Shown piece after piece: positions 26,835-35,533 of a DNA stretch of 64,000 bases (position 1 is its first letter; every line of letters begins with the position of its first letter). The notes beneath the pieces were generated by a model. The model saw nothing but the letters and a program-made list of their open reading frames with translations. It was not told the origin of the DNA and made no database searches. The stretch is from CAVRQM01 sp963756975 (GTDB lineage: Bacteria; Pseudomonadota; Alphaproteobacteria; Acetobacterales; Acetobacteraceae): contig CAVWPS010000002.1 in the NCBI GenBank assembly GCA_963756975.1, positions 310,001 to 374,000 of the forward strand. Direction: 5' to 3'. The translations under genes and the position numbers were made by a program.

Positions 26835-28003
26835 AGATCACCGCGATCCGGACGCTCGTCGTCAACGCCGAGATGCGAAACTGGGTTTTCGTCCGCGTCG
26901 ATACCGATCAGCCGGGATTGTACGGCTGGGGCGAGGCGACGCTCGAGTGGAAGACGCGCGCCGTCGTCGGCGCGGTGGACGACCTGGCACCGCTGATGAT
27001 CGGCCGCGATCCGCGCGACATCGAACAGGCGGTGCGCGTGATGAACAAGCACGGGTTCTGGCGCATCGGCGTGATCGGCAAGACCGCGATGAGCGGGATC
27101 GAGGTCGCACTCTGGGACATCTTCGGCAAAAGCCTCGGCGTCCCGGTGTGGCGTCTGCTCGGCGGGCGCACGCACGACCGGCTCCGCATCTACACCCATC
27201 TCGGCATGGGCAAGATGACCGACGTCTACGACACCGACAGCGCGAAGGCGCTGGTCGACCGCGGCCTGGAAGTCGTGGCGCGCGGCTACACGGCGCTCAA
27301 GATCGTGACGATCCCGTACACGCACTACACCGCCTCGCCGCGCCAGATCGACGGTGTCGCGCGGTCCATGGGGGCGCTGCGCGAGGCGGTCGGCGACGAT
27401 GTCGAGATCATGGTCGATTTCCACGGCCGCCCGGCAACCACCAGTGCGGCGCTGCAATACATCGAAGCGCTGGCCCCGTTCCGTCCGCTGTTCATCGAGG
27501 AACCGGTGCAGCCGGGCGACGCGATCGCCATGCGCGACATCCTGGCCCGCTCGCCCTGCCCGATCGCAACCGGCGAGCGGCTGGTGGACCGTGCCGAGTT
27601 CGACGACCTGTTCCGCCTGCGCGCCGTCCACATCGCGCAGCCCGACATCTGCCACGTCGGCGGCTTGTCGGAAGCGCGCAAGATTGCCGTCATGGCCGAG
27701 AACGCCGGTGCCGGCATCGCGCCGCACAACCCGCTCGGCCCGCTGGCGACGGTCGCCGCGTGGCATTTCGACATCGCGACGACGAACTTCGTGATCCAGG
27801 AGGAGATGTCCGGCGCCGTGCCCTGGTTCGGCGAGGTGCTGCGCGGCCTCCCCGTGTTGCGCGACGGCTACTGGGACGTCCCGGAGTTGCCCGGCCTCGG
27901 CATCGAGATCGACGAGGCGGTGGCCGCCGCCCATCCGTACCAGCCGGAGGTGCAGCACGCGGCCAATGCGGTGCTGCCCGACGGCACCGTGGTGGACTGG
28001 TAG
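26831..28003 (+). CDS. Galactonate dehydratase-like enolase-superfamily enzyme
   Basis: A 390-aa mandelate racemase/muconate lactonizing enzyme relative. The C-terminal barrel shows metal ligands in MVDFHGR (Asp, with His as in DgoD), FIEEPVQP (Glu) and IATGERLVDR (Glu), and the catalytic His in GIAPHNPLGP. This set matches D-galactonate dehydratases, which make 2-keto-3-deoxygalactonate. The N-terminal capping domain contains YGWGEATLEWK. It overlaps the mutarotase gene by ATGA and is followed after 3 bases by an SDR. A related aldonate could be the true substrate. Confidence 0.88.
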   Translation: MKITAIRTLVVNAEMRNWVFVRVDTDQPGLYGWGEATLEWKTRAVVGAVDDLAPLMIGRDPRDIEQAVRVMNKHGFWRIGVIGKTAMSGIEVALWDIFGKSLGVPVWRLLGGRTHDRLRIYTHLGMGKMTDVYDTDSAKALVDRGLEVVARGYTALKIVTIPYTHYTASPRQIDGVARSMGALREAVGDDVEIMVDFHGRPATTSAALQYIEALAPFRPLFIEEPVQPGDAIAMRDILARSPCPIATGERLVDRAEFDDLFRLRAVHIAQPDICHVGGLSEARKIAVMAENAGAGIAPHNPLGPLATVAAWHFDIATTNFVIQEEMSGAVPWFGEVLRGLPVLRDGYWDVPELPGLGIEIDEAVAAAHPYQPEVQHAANAVLPDGTVVDW

Positions 28004-28006
28004 GTC

Positions 28007-28780
28007 ATGGGCCGCTTGCAGGGAAAACGCGCCATCGTCACCGGGGCCGGCCAAGGCATCGGCGAGGCGATCGCGCGCCGCTTCGTGGCCGAGGGTGCCG
28101 CCGTGGTGCTGGCCGAGCGCAATGCGGCGACCGGCGCGCGATTGGCCGCCGAGCTGACGGACGCCGGCGGGACCGCGCTGTTCATCGAGACCGACGTCAC
28201 CGACTCCGCGAGTGCCGCTGCCATGGTGGCCACGATGACGAGCCGGCTAGGTCCGCCCGACATCCTGGTCAACAACGCCGGCATCAACGTCTTCGGCGAC
28301 CCGCTCGCGACGACGGAGGCCGATTGGCGGCGCTGCATGTCGGTCGATGTCGAGGGGGTCTGGCACGTCACCCGCGCGGTCCTTCCGGCCATGTTGCAGG
28401 CCGGCGCTGGATCGATCGTCAACATCGCCTCGACCCACTCGTTCAGCATCATCCCCGGCTGCTTCCCTTACCCCGTCGCGAAGCACGCTCTCATCGGCCT
28501 CACCCGCTCGCTCGCGATCGAATACGCGCCGCGTGGTGTTCGGGTGAACGCGATCGCGCCCGGTTACATCGAGACCGCTCTGGCCGAGGAATACTGGCGC
28601 GGCTTCCCCGACCCGGAGGCCGAGCGGCAACGCATCATGGCGATGCACCCGCCGCGCCGCCTCGGACGTCCAGACGAGGTGGCGATGACCGCTGTGTTCC
28701 TCGCATCCGACGAAGCGCCGTTCATCAACGCCGCGTGCATCGTCATCGATGGCGGCCGGTCGGTCGTGTACCACGATTGA
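28007..28780 (+). CDS. SDR-family oxidoreductase
   Basis: A 257-aa classical short-chain dehydrogenase. The cofactor loop is VTGAGQGIGEA (about 12-22), followed by NNAGINVFG, catalytic Ser in NIASTHSF and YPVAK as the YxxxK pair; the end VIDGGRSVVYHD is typical. Gly-rich loops and the acidic residue after strand 2 (LAERNA) suggest NAD preference. It lies in the sugar-acid operon and probably oxidises the aldose (or reduces a keto intermediate) acted on by the neighbouring mutarotase and dehydratase. Confidence 0.9.
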   Translation: MGRLQGKRAIVTGAGQGIGEAIARRFVAEGAAVVLAERNAATGARLAAELTDAGGTALFIETDVTDSASAAAMVATMTSRLGPPDILVNNAGINVFGDPLATTEADWRRCMSVDVEGVWHVTRAVLPAMLQAGAGSIVNIASTHSFSIIPGCFPYPVAKHALIGLTRSLAIEYAPRGVRVNAIAPGYIETALAEEYWRGFPDPEAERQRIMAMHPPRRLGRPDEVAMTAVFLASDEAPFINAACIVIDGGRSVVYHD

Positions 28781-29151
28781 TCGCCGGTCTTTACCGCGCG
28801 TACATCGCCTGCCTGAACGCCCGGGACTGGACCGGGCTGGGCCGTTTCGTCGCAGACGATGTGCGGCACAACGGCGGACCGCTCGGGCTGTCTGGATACC
28901 GCGACATGCTCGAACGCGATGTGGCCGACATTCCCGATCTCCGGTTCGAGATTGCGACGCTGGTGTGCGAGCCGCCCCTCGTTGCGGCGCGGCTGCGATT
29001 CGACTGCACGCCGCGCGGAACGTTCCTCGGTCTCGCCGTGAACGGAACGCGAGTCTCGTTCGCCGAAAACGTGTTCTACGAGTTTCGTGACGGGAAGATC
29101 GCGCAGGTCTGGTCCGTCATCGACAAGGCCGCCATCGAGGCCCAGCTATAG
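28777..29151 (+). CDS. SnoaL-like/ester-cyclase-fold protein
   Basis: A 124-aa NTF2-like cone-shaped protein. The start is inferred as TTG 28777, overlapping the SDR stop (TTGA), which gives LIAGLYRAYIACLNARDWTG, the usual first helix of the family. The centre has RHNGGPLGLSGYRDML and the end FYEFRDGKIAQVWSVIDKAA, both typical of polyketide-cyclase-like SnoaL proteins. It probably belongs to the same operon. Family members bind diverse small molecules, so no reaction is assigned. Confidence 0.7.
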   Translation: MIAGLYRAYIACLNARDWTGLGRFVADDVRHNGGPLGLSGYRDMLERDVADIPDLRFEIATLVCEPPLVAARLRFDCTPRGTFLGLAVNGTRVSFAENVFYEFRDGKIAQVWSVIDKAAIEAQL

Positions 29152-29216
29152 CGGCCGGCGGCGTCTCGTTCATGCCGGTGGCGCAATTCGCCCCCGGCCC
29201 GTGGCGTGTCCGACCC

Positions 29217-30482
29217 CTAGAAGACGACGTTCAACGTTACCGTCGCCGCCCAGTGGTATAAAGCCGTGCCGCCGGGCGGCGGGAAGACCTGGACGATGAT
29301 GGCGCCGGCGGTGTCCGACCTGAAAGCGCCCGACGCGCCGCGCGCGCCCGCTGTCATGCCGTCGACGGTGAAGGCCAGCGTGCCGGCGACAGCGGGCTTG
29401 GCGGCACTCGATCCGCTGACAACCAGCAGGCCGTTATTGTGCAGCGTGACCGAGTCGCCGGTGACGGTGTTGCGCCCGATCAGGACGGCGTCGACGCGGG
29501 CGGTGCAGTTGGCTGGGATCGGGATGTAGTTGATCCCCACGCCGGTGCCGCCGTTCGTGGTCAGGAACTCCGACCCCGTGCTGCGGCCGAACAGCTGAAA
29601 GACGCTCTGGTACGAAATCGGCGCGGGAACGTTGGGCGTGATGTTGGTCGAAGCGGCCTGCACGTTCCCGAAATGGTCGATGAACGCGGGCGTCTCGTTC
29701 TGGCCGGCGGCACCATACAGAGCCACGGCGAAGCGCGAGATCGCCGGCGCGTAGATCGCCACGCCGTTGATGAACGGTGCGCCCGATGCGGTGATCCCCA
29801 CCGCCTGCCATGGTTTGCTGTTCCCCTGGCTGACCAGAAGAATACCCGATTTCGTCGTAACGGTCGCCCCGCCGGTGTCGTCGGCACCGGTGTCGTTGCG
29901 CACGTCGACCTCCTGCGCGCCGCCGCCGCCCTGGCTGCCGGCGGGCCAGAACGCGTAGCTGTTGATCGTCGACAGCGACCCCGAACTGTTCCCGACGGCC
30001 ACCGACGTCTGCGCGATCAGAGCGACGCCGGGGGAGTTCTGGCCGAACTCGTCGACGACGTTGATCGTCAGCCCCGCCAATTCACCGGTCGCGTCCGCGG
30101 GCTGGTTCAGGACCGCGTCGATCCGCATCACCGACTGGCTGACCCGCGCGTCCAGAACCTGGGAAAACCCGAATCCGACGTTGCCGTTCCAGCTCGACGG
30201 GGCGGCATTGCCGGGCAAGCCGTGGTGGGAGAGGCTAACCCGGCCCAGCGACATCACGGGCTGTGCGGTCGGGACGACGCTACCGTCGAAGTAGTAGGAG
30301 CCGGGGCCCAGCAACACCGGCCCGGCGGCTTGTGCCGCGTTGAACGCGGCGCTGTCGTTGGTCCTGCCGTCGCCCGCCGCGCCGAAATGCTTGATGAACG
30401 GCAAGTCGGCCAGGTGCTCCGCGACCGCGCGCGGGCTCGTGCTGCCGGACGCCGGGACGGTTTCCGACGGAACTTCCGTCAT
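29217..30482 (-). CDS. Pectate-lyase-3/tailspike-like beta-helix protein
   Basis: A 421-aa protein whose N-terminal region LPFIKHFGAAGDGRTNDSAA (about residues 28-47) is the entry motif of the Pectate_lyase_3 beta-helix family, found in phage tailspikes and surface polysaccharide enzymes. The rest is rich in Gly, Ala, Ser, Thr and short beta repeats, with no signal peptide. The C-terminal part resembles phage appendage proteins rather than a catalytic lyase. It lies 16 bases downstream of a methyltransferase gene on the same strand. Function is unknown; a particle or surface component is possible. Confidence 0.6.
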   Translation of the reverse strand: MTEVPSETVPASGSTSPRAVAEHLADLPFIKHFGAAGDGRTNDSAAFNAAQAAGPVLLGPGSYYFDGSVVPTAQPVMSLGRVSLSHHGLPGNAAPSSWNGNVGFGFSQVLDARVSQSVMRIDAVLNQPADATGELAGLTINVVDEFGQNSPGVALIAQTSVAVGNSSGSLSTINSYAFWPAGSQGGGGAQEVDVRNDTGADDTGGATVTTKSGILLVSQGNSKPWQAVGITASGAPFINGVAIYAPAISRFAVALYGAAGQNETPAFIDHFGNVQAASTNITPNVPAPISYQSVFQLFGRSTGSEFLTTNGGTGVGINYIPIPANCTARVDAVLIGRNTVTGDSVTLHNNGLLVVSGSSAAKPAVAGTLAFTVDGMTAGARGASGAFRSDTAGAIIVQVFPPPGGTALYHWAATVTLNVVF

Positions 30483-30498
30483 GGGGTCATCCTGTGGC

Positions 30499-31212
30499 TC
30501 AGGCGAGCATGCCTCGGCCGCGCCGGATCAAGTGCATGATGTCGTCGAGCGGCATCAGGTTCATCGTGGCCACGTCCTTGATCAGGTCCTTGAATTCGAG
30601 CCGTCCCACCGCTTCAAGCGCGTAATGCCGTAGTTCCTGCGGCCGGCGGGTGTCACGCCAGATGACCGTTTGGCCGTGATTGTCGGAAATCGTCGCGTAT
30701 GAGAATTGCTGCATGAAAGTCTGGATGAAGAACGGCAGCTTGTAGACATCGCCCATCCACGCCTGATCGGACTCCAGCCGTCTATCGGTTTTGGCGAGGA
30801 ATTCCCGCACGCGGTACAAGTCGGCGATATCGGGCAGGCTCGCGTGATAGCTCGCCGGGATGACGTCGTCGATGACGATGACGCCGTCGCGCCGAATGAA
30901 CATGACCGCGTTCAGCAGGTCGCGAAGGGTCTGCTCGGTGACGTGCAGGCCGTCGAGGAAGATGACGTCGAACCGCTCGTCCGGCTTGATGATGCCGCCG
31001 AAATACGCGTCGCTCGTCACCTCGTAAAACCGCTCGGGCGCGTCGTCGTCGAACTCCGCGGGAAACTCGAAGTGGAATTTGGGGTCGACCGCGACCTTCC
31101 GGCTGGCCTTGACCAGTCTGAACGTGTCCCCGTGATCCACGCCGATTTCGAGGTAGGAGGGCGACTCGAACAGATCGAGCAAACGTTGGATCGCGACGGG
31201 CCGGGAAATCAT
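30499..31212 (-). CDS. Class I SAM-dependent methyltransferase
   Basis: A 237-aa protein. SAM-binding motif I is seen as SYLEIGVDHGDTF (about 19-31), with AVDPKFHFEF as motif II and FDVIFLDGLHVTEQTLRDL as the Asp-containing strand 4, a pattern of the Methyltransf_24 group that often acts on sugars or glycans. The ATG at 31212 lies just before motif I; the open frame continues upstream through tandem repeats without homology. It is the first gene of a two-gene unit with the beta-helix protein. The acceptor is unknown. Confidence 0.8.
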   Translation of the reverse strand: MISRPVAIQRLLDLFESPSYLEIGVDHGDTFRLVKASRKVAVDPKFHFEFPAEFDDDAPERFYEVTSDAYFGGIIKPDERFDVIFLDGLHVTEQTLRDLLNAVMFIRRDGVIVIDDVIPASYHASLPDIADLYRVREFLAKTDRRLESDQAWMGDVYKLPFFIQTFMQQFSYATISDNHGQTVIWRDTRRPQELRHYALEAVGRLEFKDLIKDVATMNLMPLDDIMHLIRRGRGMLA

Positions 31213-31269
31213 GAGACGTTGCTCCCTGTGTCGATACGGATACGGCTGAGTTGGCTCCGGTGGGCGCGC

Positions 31270-31308
31270 GCCCTGGGATCGTGCCCTGGGATCATGCCCT
31301 GGGATCAT
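31270..31308. repeat. Three tandem 13-base repeats upstream of dcd cluster
   Basis: The unit GCCCTGGGATCRT occurs three times head to tail (31270-31282, 31283-31295, 31296-31308), with one G/A difference in the first. It lies in the divergent gap between the methyltransferase gene and the housekeeping cluster, about 15 bases before the first start codon. Confidence 0.85.
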
Positions 31309-31322
31309 GTTAGAATGGCAGC

Positions 31323-31493
31323 ATGGCCGAAGACCCCGTTTCGGAAAAGCCGGGCCTGACCGAAGCCGCCGCCGCGCGCCTTGCGGAGCGACGGGCGCGC
31401 GAGGCGGCGGCGTTGCGCGCCAATCTCCGCCGGCGCAAGCAGCCAGCGCCGCCGACCCAAGACGAAAAACAGGAACCGCCGCCATCACCGTGA
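31323..31493 (+). CDS. Small conserved-looking basic protein upstream of dcd
   Basis: A 56-aa protein from ATG 31323 to TGA 31493. It is helical and charged: TEAAAARLAERRAREAAALR followed by ANLRRRKQ and a Pro-rich tail. Similar short Arg/Ala-rich proteins with a LRxNLxRRK core often precede dcd or murA in Alphaproteobacteria (family knowledge, not searched). Its stop overlaps the dcd start (TGATG), so translation is coupled. No function can be stated. Confidence 0.65.
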   Translation: MAEDPVSEKPGLTEAAAARLAERRAREAAALRANLRRRKQPAPPTQDEKQEPPPSP

Positions 31494-32041
31494 TGTCCGA
31501 CCGCTGGATCCGCCGCATGGCGACCGAGCACGCCATGATCGAGCCGTTCGTCGAAACCCAGCGCGCCGAGGGCAAGATCAGCTTCGGCCTGTCGTCGTAC
31601 GGCTACGACGCCCGCGTCGCCGACGAGTTCAAGGTATTCACCAACGTCGACAGCGCCATCGTCGACCCGAAGGCGTTCGCGCCGGAAAGCTTCGTCGACC
31701 GCAAGGGCCCGGTCTGCATCGTGCCGCCGAACAGCTTCGCGCTGGCGCACACGGTCGAATACTTCCGCATCCCGCGCGACGTGCTGGTGATCTGCCTCGG
31801 CAAATCGACCTACGCGCGCTGCGGCATCATCGTGAACGTCACCCCGCTGGAGCCCGAGTGGGAAGGCCAGGTCACGATCGAAATCAGCAATACGACCCCC
31901 CTGCCCGCCCGCATCTACGCGTTCGAGGGGATCGCGCAGTTCCTGTTCCTGCATGGCAACGAGCCGTGCGAGACGAGCTACGCCGACCGCGCGGGGAAGT
32001 ACATGCGCCAGCGCGGGGTCGCCCTTCCCCGGCTCGGCTGA
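31493..32041 (+). CDS. dcd: dCTP deaminase
   Basis: A 182-aa trimeric enzyme converting dCTP to dUTP for thymidylate synthesis. Family motifs are RISFGLSSYGYD-type in KISFGLSSYGYDARV, GKSTYARCGI (with the catalytic-region Arg/Ser) and PLEPEWEGQVTIEISNTTP containing the catalytic Glu, then IAQFLFL. The length is slightly short of the E. coli enzyme but normal for this group. It is the second gene of the housekeeping cluster and lies 18 bases before murA. Confidence 0.96.
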   Translation: MSDRWIRRMATEHAMIEPFVETQRAEGKISFGLSSYGYDARVADEFKVFTNVDSAIVDPKAFAPESFVDRKGPVCIVPPNSFALAHTVEYFRIPRDVLVICLGKSTYARCGIIVNVTPLEPEWEGQVTIEISNTTPLPARIYAFEGIAQFLFLHGNEPCETSYADRAGKYMRQRGVALPRLG

Positions 32042-32059
32042 CGCGTCTAAAGCCTGCCG

Positions 32060-33322
32060 ATGGACAGAATCCGAATTCGCGGCGGGCGGCCGCTGCATGG
32101 TGAAATCCCGATCGGGGGGGCCAAGAACGCGGGCCTTCCGCTGATGGCCGCCGGGCTGCTCACCGATGAACGGCTGGTGCTGACCAACGTGCCGCAGCTG
32201 GCCGACATCCAGACCATGGCGAGCCTGCTGTCGCAGCACGGCATCGCGGTCGAGCCGGTGACGAACGACGGCCGCACGCTGTCGATCGGCGGCCCGATCA
32301 CCAATACCGAGGCCCCTTACGACATCGTGCGGAAAATGCGCGCGTCGATCGTGGTGCTCGGCCCGCTGGTGGCCCGTATGCGGGAAGCCCGCGTGTCCCT
32401 GCCCGGCGGCTGCGCCATCGGCACCCGCCCGGTCGACCTGCATCTCAAAGGTCTGGAGCAGATGGGGGCGACCATCGTGCTCGAGGGAGGCTACGTCCTC
32501 GCCTCCGCGCCGCAGGGTCTGCGCGGGGCCGCGATCGTGATGCCGTTCCCGTCCGTGGGTGCGACCGAAAACCTCGCCATGGCCGCGACGCTGGCCGACG
32601 GCCGCACGATCATCGCCAACGCCGCGCGGGAGCCGGAGGTGATCGACCTTTGCGACTGCCTGGTGGCCATGGGGGCCCGGATCGAGGGCATCGGCACCGA
32701 CAAGCTGACCATCGACGGCGTGACGTCGCTGCACGGGGCAACCCACGCGATCATCCCGGACCGGATCGAAACCGGCACCTACGCCTGTGCGGCCGCGATC
32801 ACCGGCGGCGAGGTCCATCTGGCCGGGGCCCGCATGACCCACCTCGGTGCCGTCATGCGGACGCTGCAGGAAAGCGGCGTCGAGGTGACCGAGACGGCGA
32901 CCGGGCTGAACGTGAAGCGCGCCAACGGCCTGCACGGGGCCGACGTGATGACCGAGCCGTATCCCGGCTTCCCGACCGACATGCAGGCGCAGTTCATGGT
33001 GCTGATGTCGGTCGCCGAGGGGGCCGCGATGGTCACCGAGACGATCTTCGAGAACCGCTTCATGCACGTCCCCGAGCTGAACCGCATGGGGGCCCGGATC
33101 AACGTCCACGGCGCGTCGGCGATCGTGCGCGGCGTGCCGAGCCTGTCGGGCGCGCAGGTCATGGCGACCGACCTTCGCGCGTCGGTCTCGCTCGTGCTGG
33201 CCGGTCTGGCCGCGCGCGGCGAGACGATCGTGAACCGCGTCTACCACCTCGATCGCGGCTACGAGGCGGTGGAGACCAAGCTCGCCGCCTGCGGGGCCGA
33301 TATCGAGCGGATCGCCGGCTAA
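32060..33322 (+). CDS. murA: UDP-N-acetylglucosamine 1-carboxyvinyltransferase
   Basis: A 420-aa enzyme for the first committed peptidoglycan step, transferring enolpyruvate from PEP to UDP-GlcNAc. The N-terminal GGAKNAGLPLMAA holds the substrate-binding Lys-Asn pair. The catalytic loop LPGGCAIGTRPVDLHL has Cys at about residue 118, so the enzyme should be of the fosfomycin-sensitive type. The C-terminal YHLDRGYEAVETKLAACGA is typical. It lies between dcd and hisG in the cluster layout known from Rhodospirillales-like genomes. Confidence 0.97.
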   Translation: MDRIRIRGGRPLHGEIPIGGAKNAGLPLMAAGLLTDERLVLTNVPQLADIQTMASLLSQHGIAVEPVTNDGRTLSIGGPITNTEAPYDIVRKMRASIVVLGPLVARMREARVSLPGGCAIGTRPVDLHLKGLEQMGATIVLEGGYVLASAPQGLRGAAIVMPFPSVGATENLAMAATLADGRTIIANAAREPEVIDLCDCLVAMGARIEGIGTDKLTIDGVTSLHGATHAIIPDRIETGTYACAAAITGGEVHLAGARMTHLGAVMRTLQESGVEVTETATGLNVKRANGLHGADVMTEPYPGFPTDMQAQFMVLMSVAEGAAMVTETIFENRFMHVPELNRMGARINVHGASAIVRGVPSLSGAQVMATDLRASVSLVLAGLAARGETIVNRVYHLDRGYEAVETKLAACGADIERIAG

Positions 33323-33326
33323 GCGC

Positions 33327-33983
33327 TTGGCCGACCAGCCGATCATCCTGGCCCTGCCGAAGGGCCGCATCCTCGGCGAATGCGGCCCGCTGCTTGCCGC
33401 CGCCGGGATCGTTCCGGCCCCCGACTACCTCGACGACGACAGCCGCCGGCTGCGGTTCCCGACCGGCGACCCGGCGCTGGACGTCGTGCGGGTGCGGCCG
33501 TTCGATGTCGCCACGTTCGTGGCGTTCGGCGCGGCGCAGATCGGCATCTGCGGCGCGGACGTGCTGCTGGAGCACGATTATCCGGAAATCTACGCGCCGC
33601 TCGATCTCGGCATCGGCGCCTGCCGCATTTCGGTCGCCGAGCCCGCCACCTCGCCGCACGACGACCCGCGCACCTGGTCGCGCGTGCGGGTGGCCACGAA
33701 ATACCCGAATATCGCGCGCCGGCATTACGCGCAGCGTGGCATCCACGCCGATGTGGTCCATCTGAACGGGGCGATGGAGCTGGCGCCGGGATTGGGCCTC
33801 ACCCGGCTGATCGTCGATCTGGTCGCCACCGGCTCGACCCTGAAGGCCAACGGGCTGGTGGAGACCGAAGTGATCGCGCACGTGACCAGCCGCCTGATCG
33901 TCAACCGCACGGCGCTGAAGACGCGGCCCGAGGACGTCGGCGAGTGGATCGAGCGGTTCCGCGCCGCCCTGACCAAGCTATGA
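33327..33983 (+). CDS. hisG: ATP phosphoribosyltransferase catalytic subunit, short form
   Basis: A 218-aa HisG-S enzyme for the first histidine-biosynthesis step, condensing ATP and PRPP. It begins with LALPKGRILGE; GICGADVLLE and KYPNIARRHYA are seen, and the PRPP loop is LIVDLVATGSTLKANGL. It lacks the C-terminal regulatory ACT-like domain, so by family rule it needs HisZ, which is not in this window. The start is TTG 33327, 4 bases after the murA stop. It overlaps hisD by ATGA. Confidence 0.96.
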   Translation: MADQPIILALPKGRILGECGPLLAAAGIVPAPDYLDDDSRRLRFPTGDPALDVVRVRPFDVATFVAFGAAQIGICGADVLLEHDYPEIYAPLDLGIGACRISVAEPATSPHDDPRTWSRVRVATKYPNIARRHYAQRGIHADVVHLNGAMELAPGLGLTRLIVDLVATGSTLKANGLVETEVIAHVTSRLIVNRTALKTRPEDVGEWIERFRAALTKL

Positions 33984-35257
33984 GGCGGCTGTCGGCCACC
34001 GATGCGGGATTCGACGCCGAATTCGCGGCGCTGCTGGCACGCTCGCACGCCTCGACCAGTTCGGTGTCGGACGTGGTCGCCGCGATCATTGCCGATGTGC
34101 GGGCGCGCGGCGACGCGGCTCTCATCGACTACACCACCCGCTTCGACCGGTTCGCGCCGGCCACGCTACGGATTGAGGCGGCCGAGATCGCCGCCGCCGA
34201 AGCGACCGTTCCGGACGAGTTGCTGGGCGCGCTGGACCTCGCCGCCAGACGGATCGAGCGGTTTCATGCCGCCCAGATGCCGGCCGACGTGACGCTCGAC
34301 CCCGGCGACGGCATCGCACTCGGTGTCCGCTGGGGTGCCATCGACGCGGTCGGGCTGTACGTGCCGGGCGGCAAGGCGGCGTATCCGTCATCGGTGCTGA
34401 TGAACGCGATTCCGGCACGGGTCGCGGGTGTCGCGCGGATCGCGATGTGCGTGCCCACACCGGACGGTGCCCTGAACCCGCTGGTGCTGGCGGCCGCGCG
34501 ACGGGCGGGTGTGACCGAGGTGTACCGGGTCGGCGGCGCGCAGGCGGTGGCCGCACTCGCCTACGGCACCGCGACGATCGCGCCGGTCGACCGCATCGTC
34601 GGCCCGGGCAACGCCTATGTGGCGGAGGCGAAGCGGCAGGTGTTCGGCAAGGTCGGCATCGACGCCATCGCCGGGCCGTCCGACGTGCTGATCCTGGCCG
34701 ACGACAGCGCCGATGCCGGGCACATCGCACTCGATTTGCTGGCGCAGGCGGAACACGACGAGACGACGCAGGTCATCCTGATCACCGACAGCGCGGCCCT
34801 CGCACAGGCGGTCGACGACCGGATCGAGGCGATGCTGCCGGGACTTCCGCGCGCGGCGATCGTCGGGGCGTCGCTGGCGGCCAACGGCGCATTGATCGTC
34901 GTGGGCGACGTGGACGAGATCGTGCGCCTCGCCGACCTGGTCGCCGCCGAGCACCTGCAGATCATGACGCGCGACCCCGAAGCGCTGTTCGCCCGGATCC
35001 GGCACGCGGGCTCGGTGTTTTTCGGCGACGTGCCGACCGCCATCGGCGATTACATCGGCGGCACCAACCATGTGCTGCCGACCGGCGGCACGGCGCGGTT
35101 CGCCTCCGGCCTGTCGGTCCACGACTTTCTGAAACGCACCACATGGACCCGCGCCGAGTCCGCCGGGCTCGCGGGGATCGGTCCGGCAGCCGCTTTACTG
35201 GCCGACGCGGAAGGTCTTTACGCCCACGCCGCCAGTCTGCGAGCACGCTTTGCTTGA
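33980..35257 (+). CDS. hisD: Histidinol dehydrogenase
   Basis: A 425-aa zinc enzyme for the last two oxidations of histidine synthesis. Visible are YVPGGKAAYPSSVLMNAIPA, GPGNAYVAEAKRQVFG, the zinc/catalytic motif LLAQAEHDETTQ, AAEHLQIMT and GGTNHVLPTGGTARF. The ATG at 33980 overlaps the hisG stop; the frame is open further upstream only as a shadow of hisG. Length and motifs are standard. Confidence 0.97.
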   Translation: MRRLSATDAGFDAEFAALLARSHASTSSVSDVVAAIIADVRARGDAALIDYTTRFDRFAPATLRIEAAEIAAAEATVPDELLGALDLAARRIERFHAAQMPADVTLDPGDGIALGVRWGAIDAVGLYVPGGKAAYPSSVLMNAIPARVAGVARIAMCVPTPDGALNPLVLAAARRAGVTEVYRVGGAQAVAALAYGTATIAPVDRIVGPGNAYVAEAKRQVFGKVGIDAIAGPSDVLILADDSADAGHIALDLLAQAEHDETTQVILITDSAALAQAVDDRIEAMLPGLPRAAIVGASLAANGALIVVGDVDEIVRLADLVAAEHLQIMTRDPEALFARIRHAGSVFFGDVPTAIGDYIGGTNHVLPTGGTARFASGLSVHDFLKRTTWTRAESAGLAGIGPAAALLADAEGLYAHAASLRARFA

Positions 35258-35312
35258 CCGTAGTCCGGCCGATAGCCATGTTCCGGCCCACTTCAACAAG
35301 CAAAGAGTCTAG

Positions 35313-35531
35313 ATGCCCAAAGAGGATATGATCGAGTTTAGCGGCACCGTTCAGGAGCTGCTGCCGAACGCCATGTTTCGGGTCAAACTCGACAACGAAC
35401 ACCAGATCCTCGCCCACACCAGCGGAAAGATGCGCAAGAACCGCATTCGCGTGCTGGCCGGCGACCGTGTGAACGTCGAGATGACCCCGTACGATTTGAC
35501 GAAGGGCCGCATCACGTTCCGCTTCAAGTAA
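35313..35531 (+). CDS. infA: Translation initiation factor IF-1
   Basis: A 72-aa OB-fold protein binding the ribosomal A site. It shows the full conserved pattern: MIEFSGTVQELLPNAMFRVK, HTSGKMRKNRIRVLAGD and the end LTKGRITFRFK. A 55-base gap after hisD holds no clear terminator, so it may be read through from the his genes and also have its own promoter. The following maf gene begins almost immediately. Confidence 0.98.
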   Translation: MPKEDMIEFSGTVQELLPNAMFRVKLDNEHQILAHTSGKMRKNRIRVLAGDRVNVEMTPYDLTKGRITFRFK

Positions 35532-35533
35532 GT

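Noticed and set aside
29439..30539. Plus-strand frame of 366 codons opposite the beta-helix gene
   Set aside because: Composition is a shadow of the minus-strand gene, which has a recognised N-terminal motif.
31270..31308. CRISPR-like array
   Set aside because: Units are contiguous 13-mers without spacers; no Cas genes occur in the window.
35258..35312. Terminator between hisD and infA
   Set aside because: No stable stem followed by T's could be seen.
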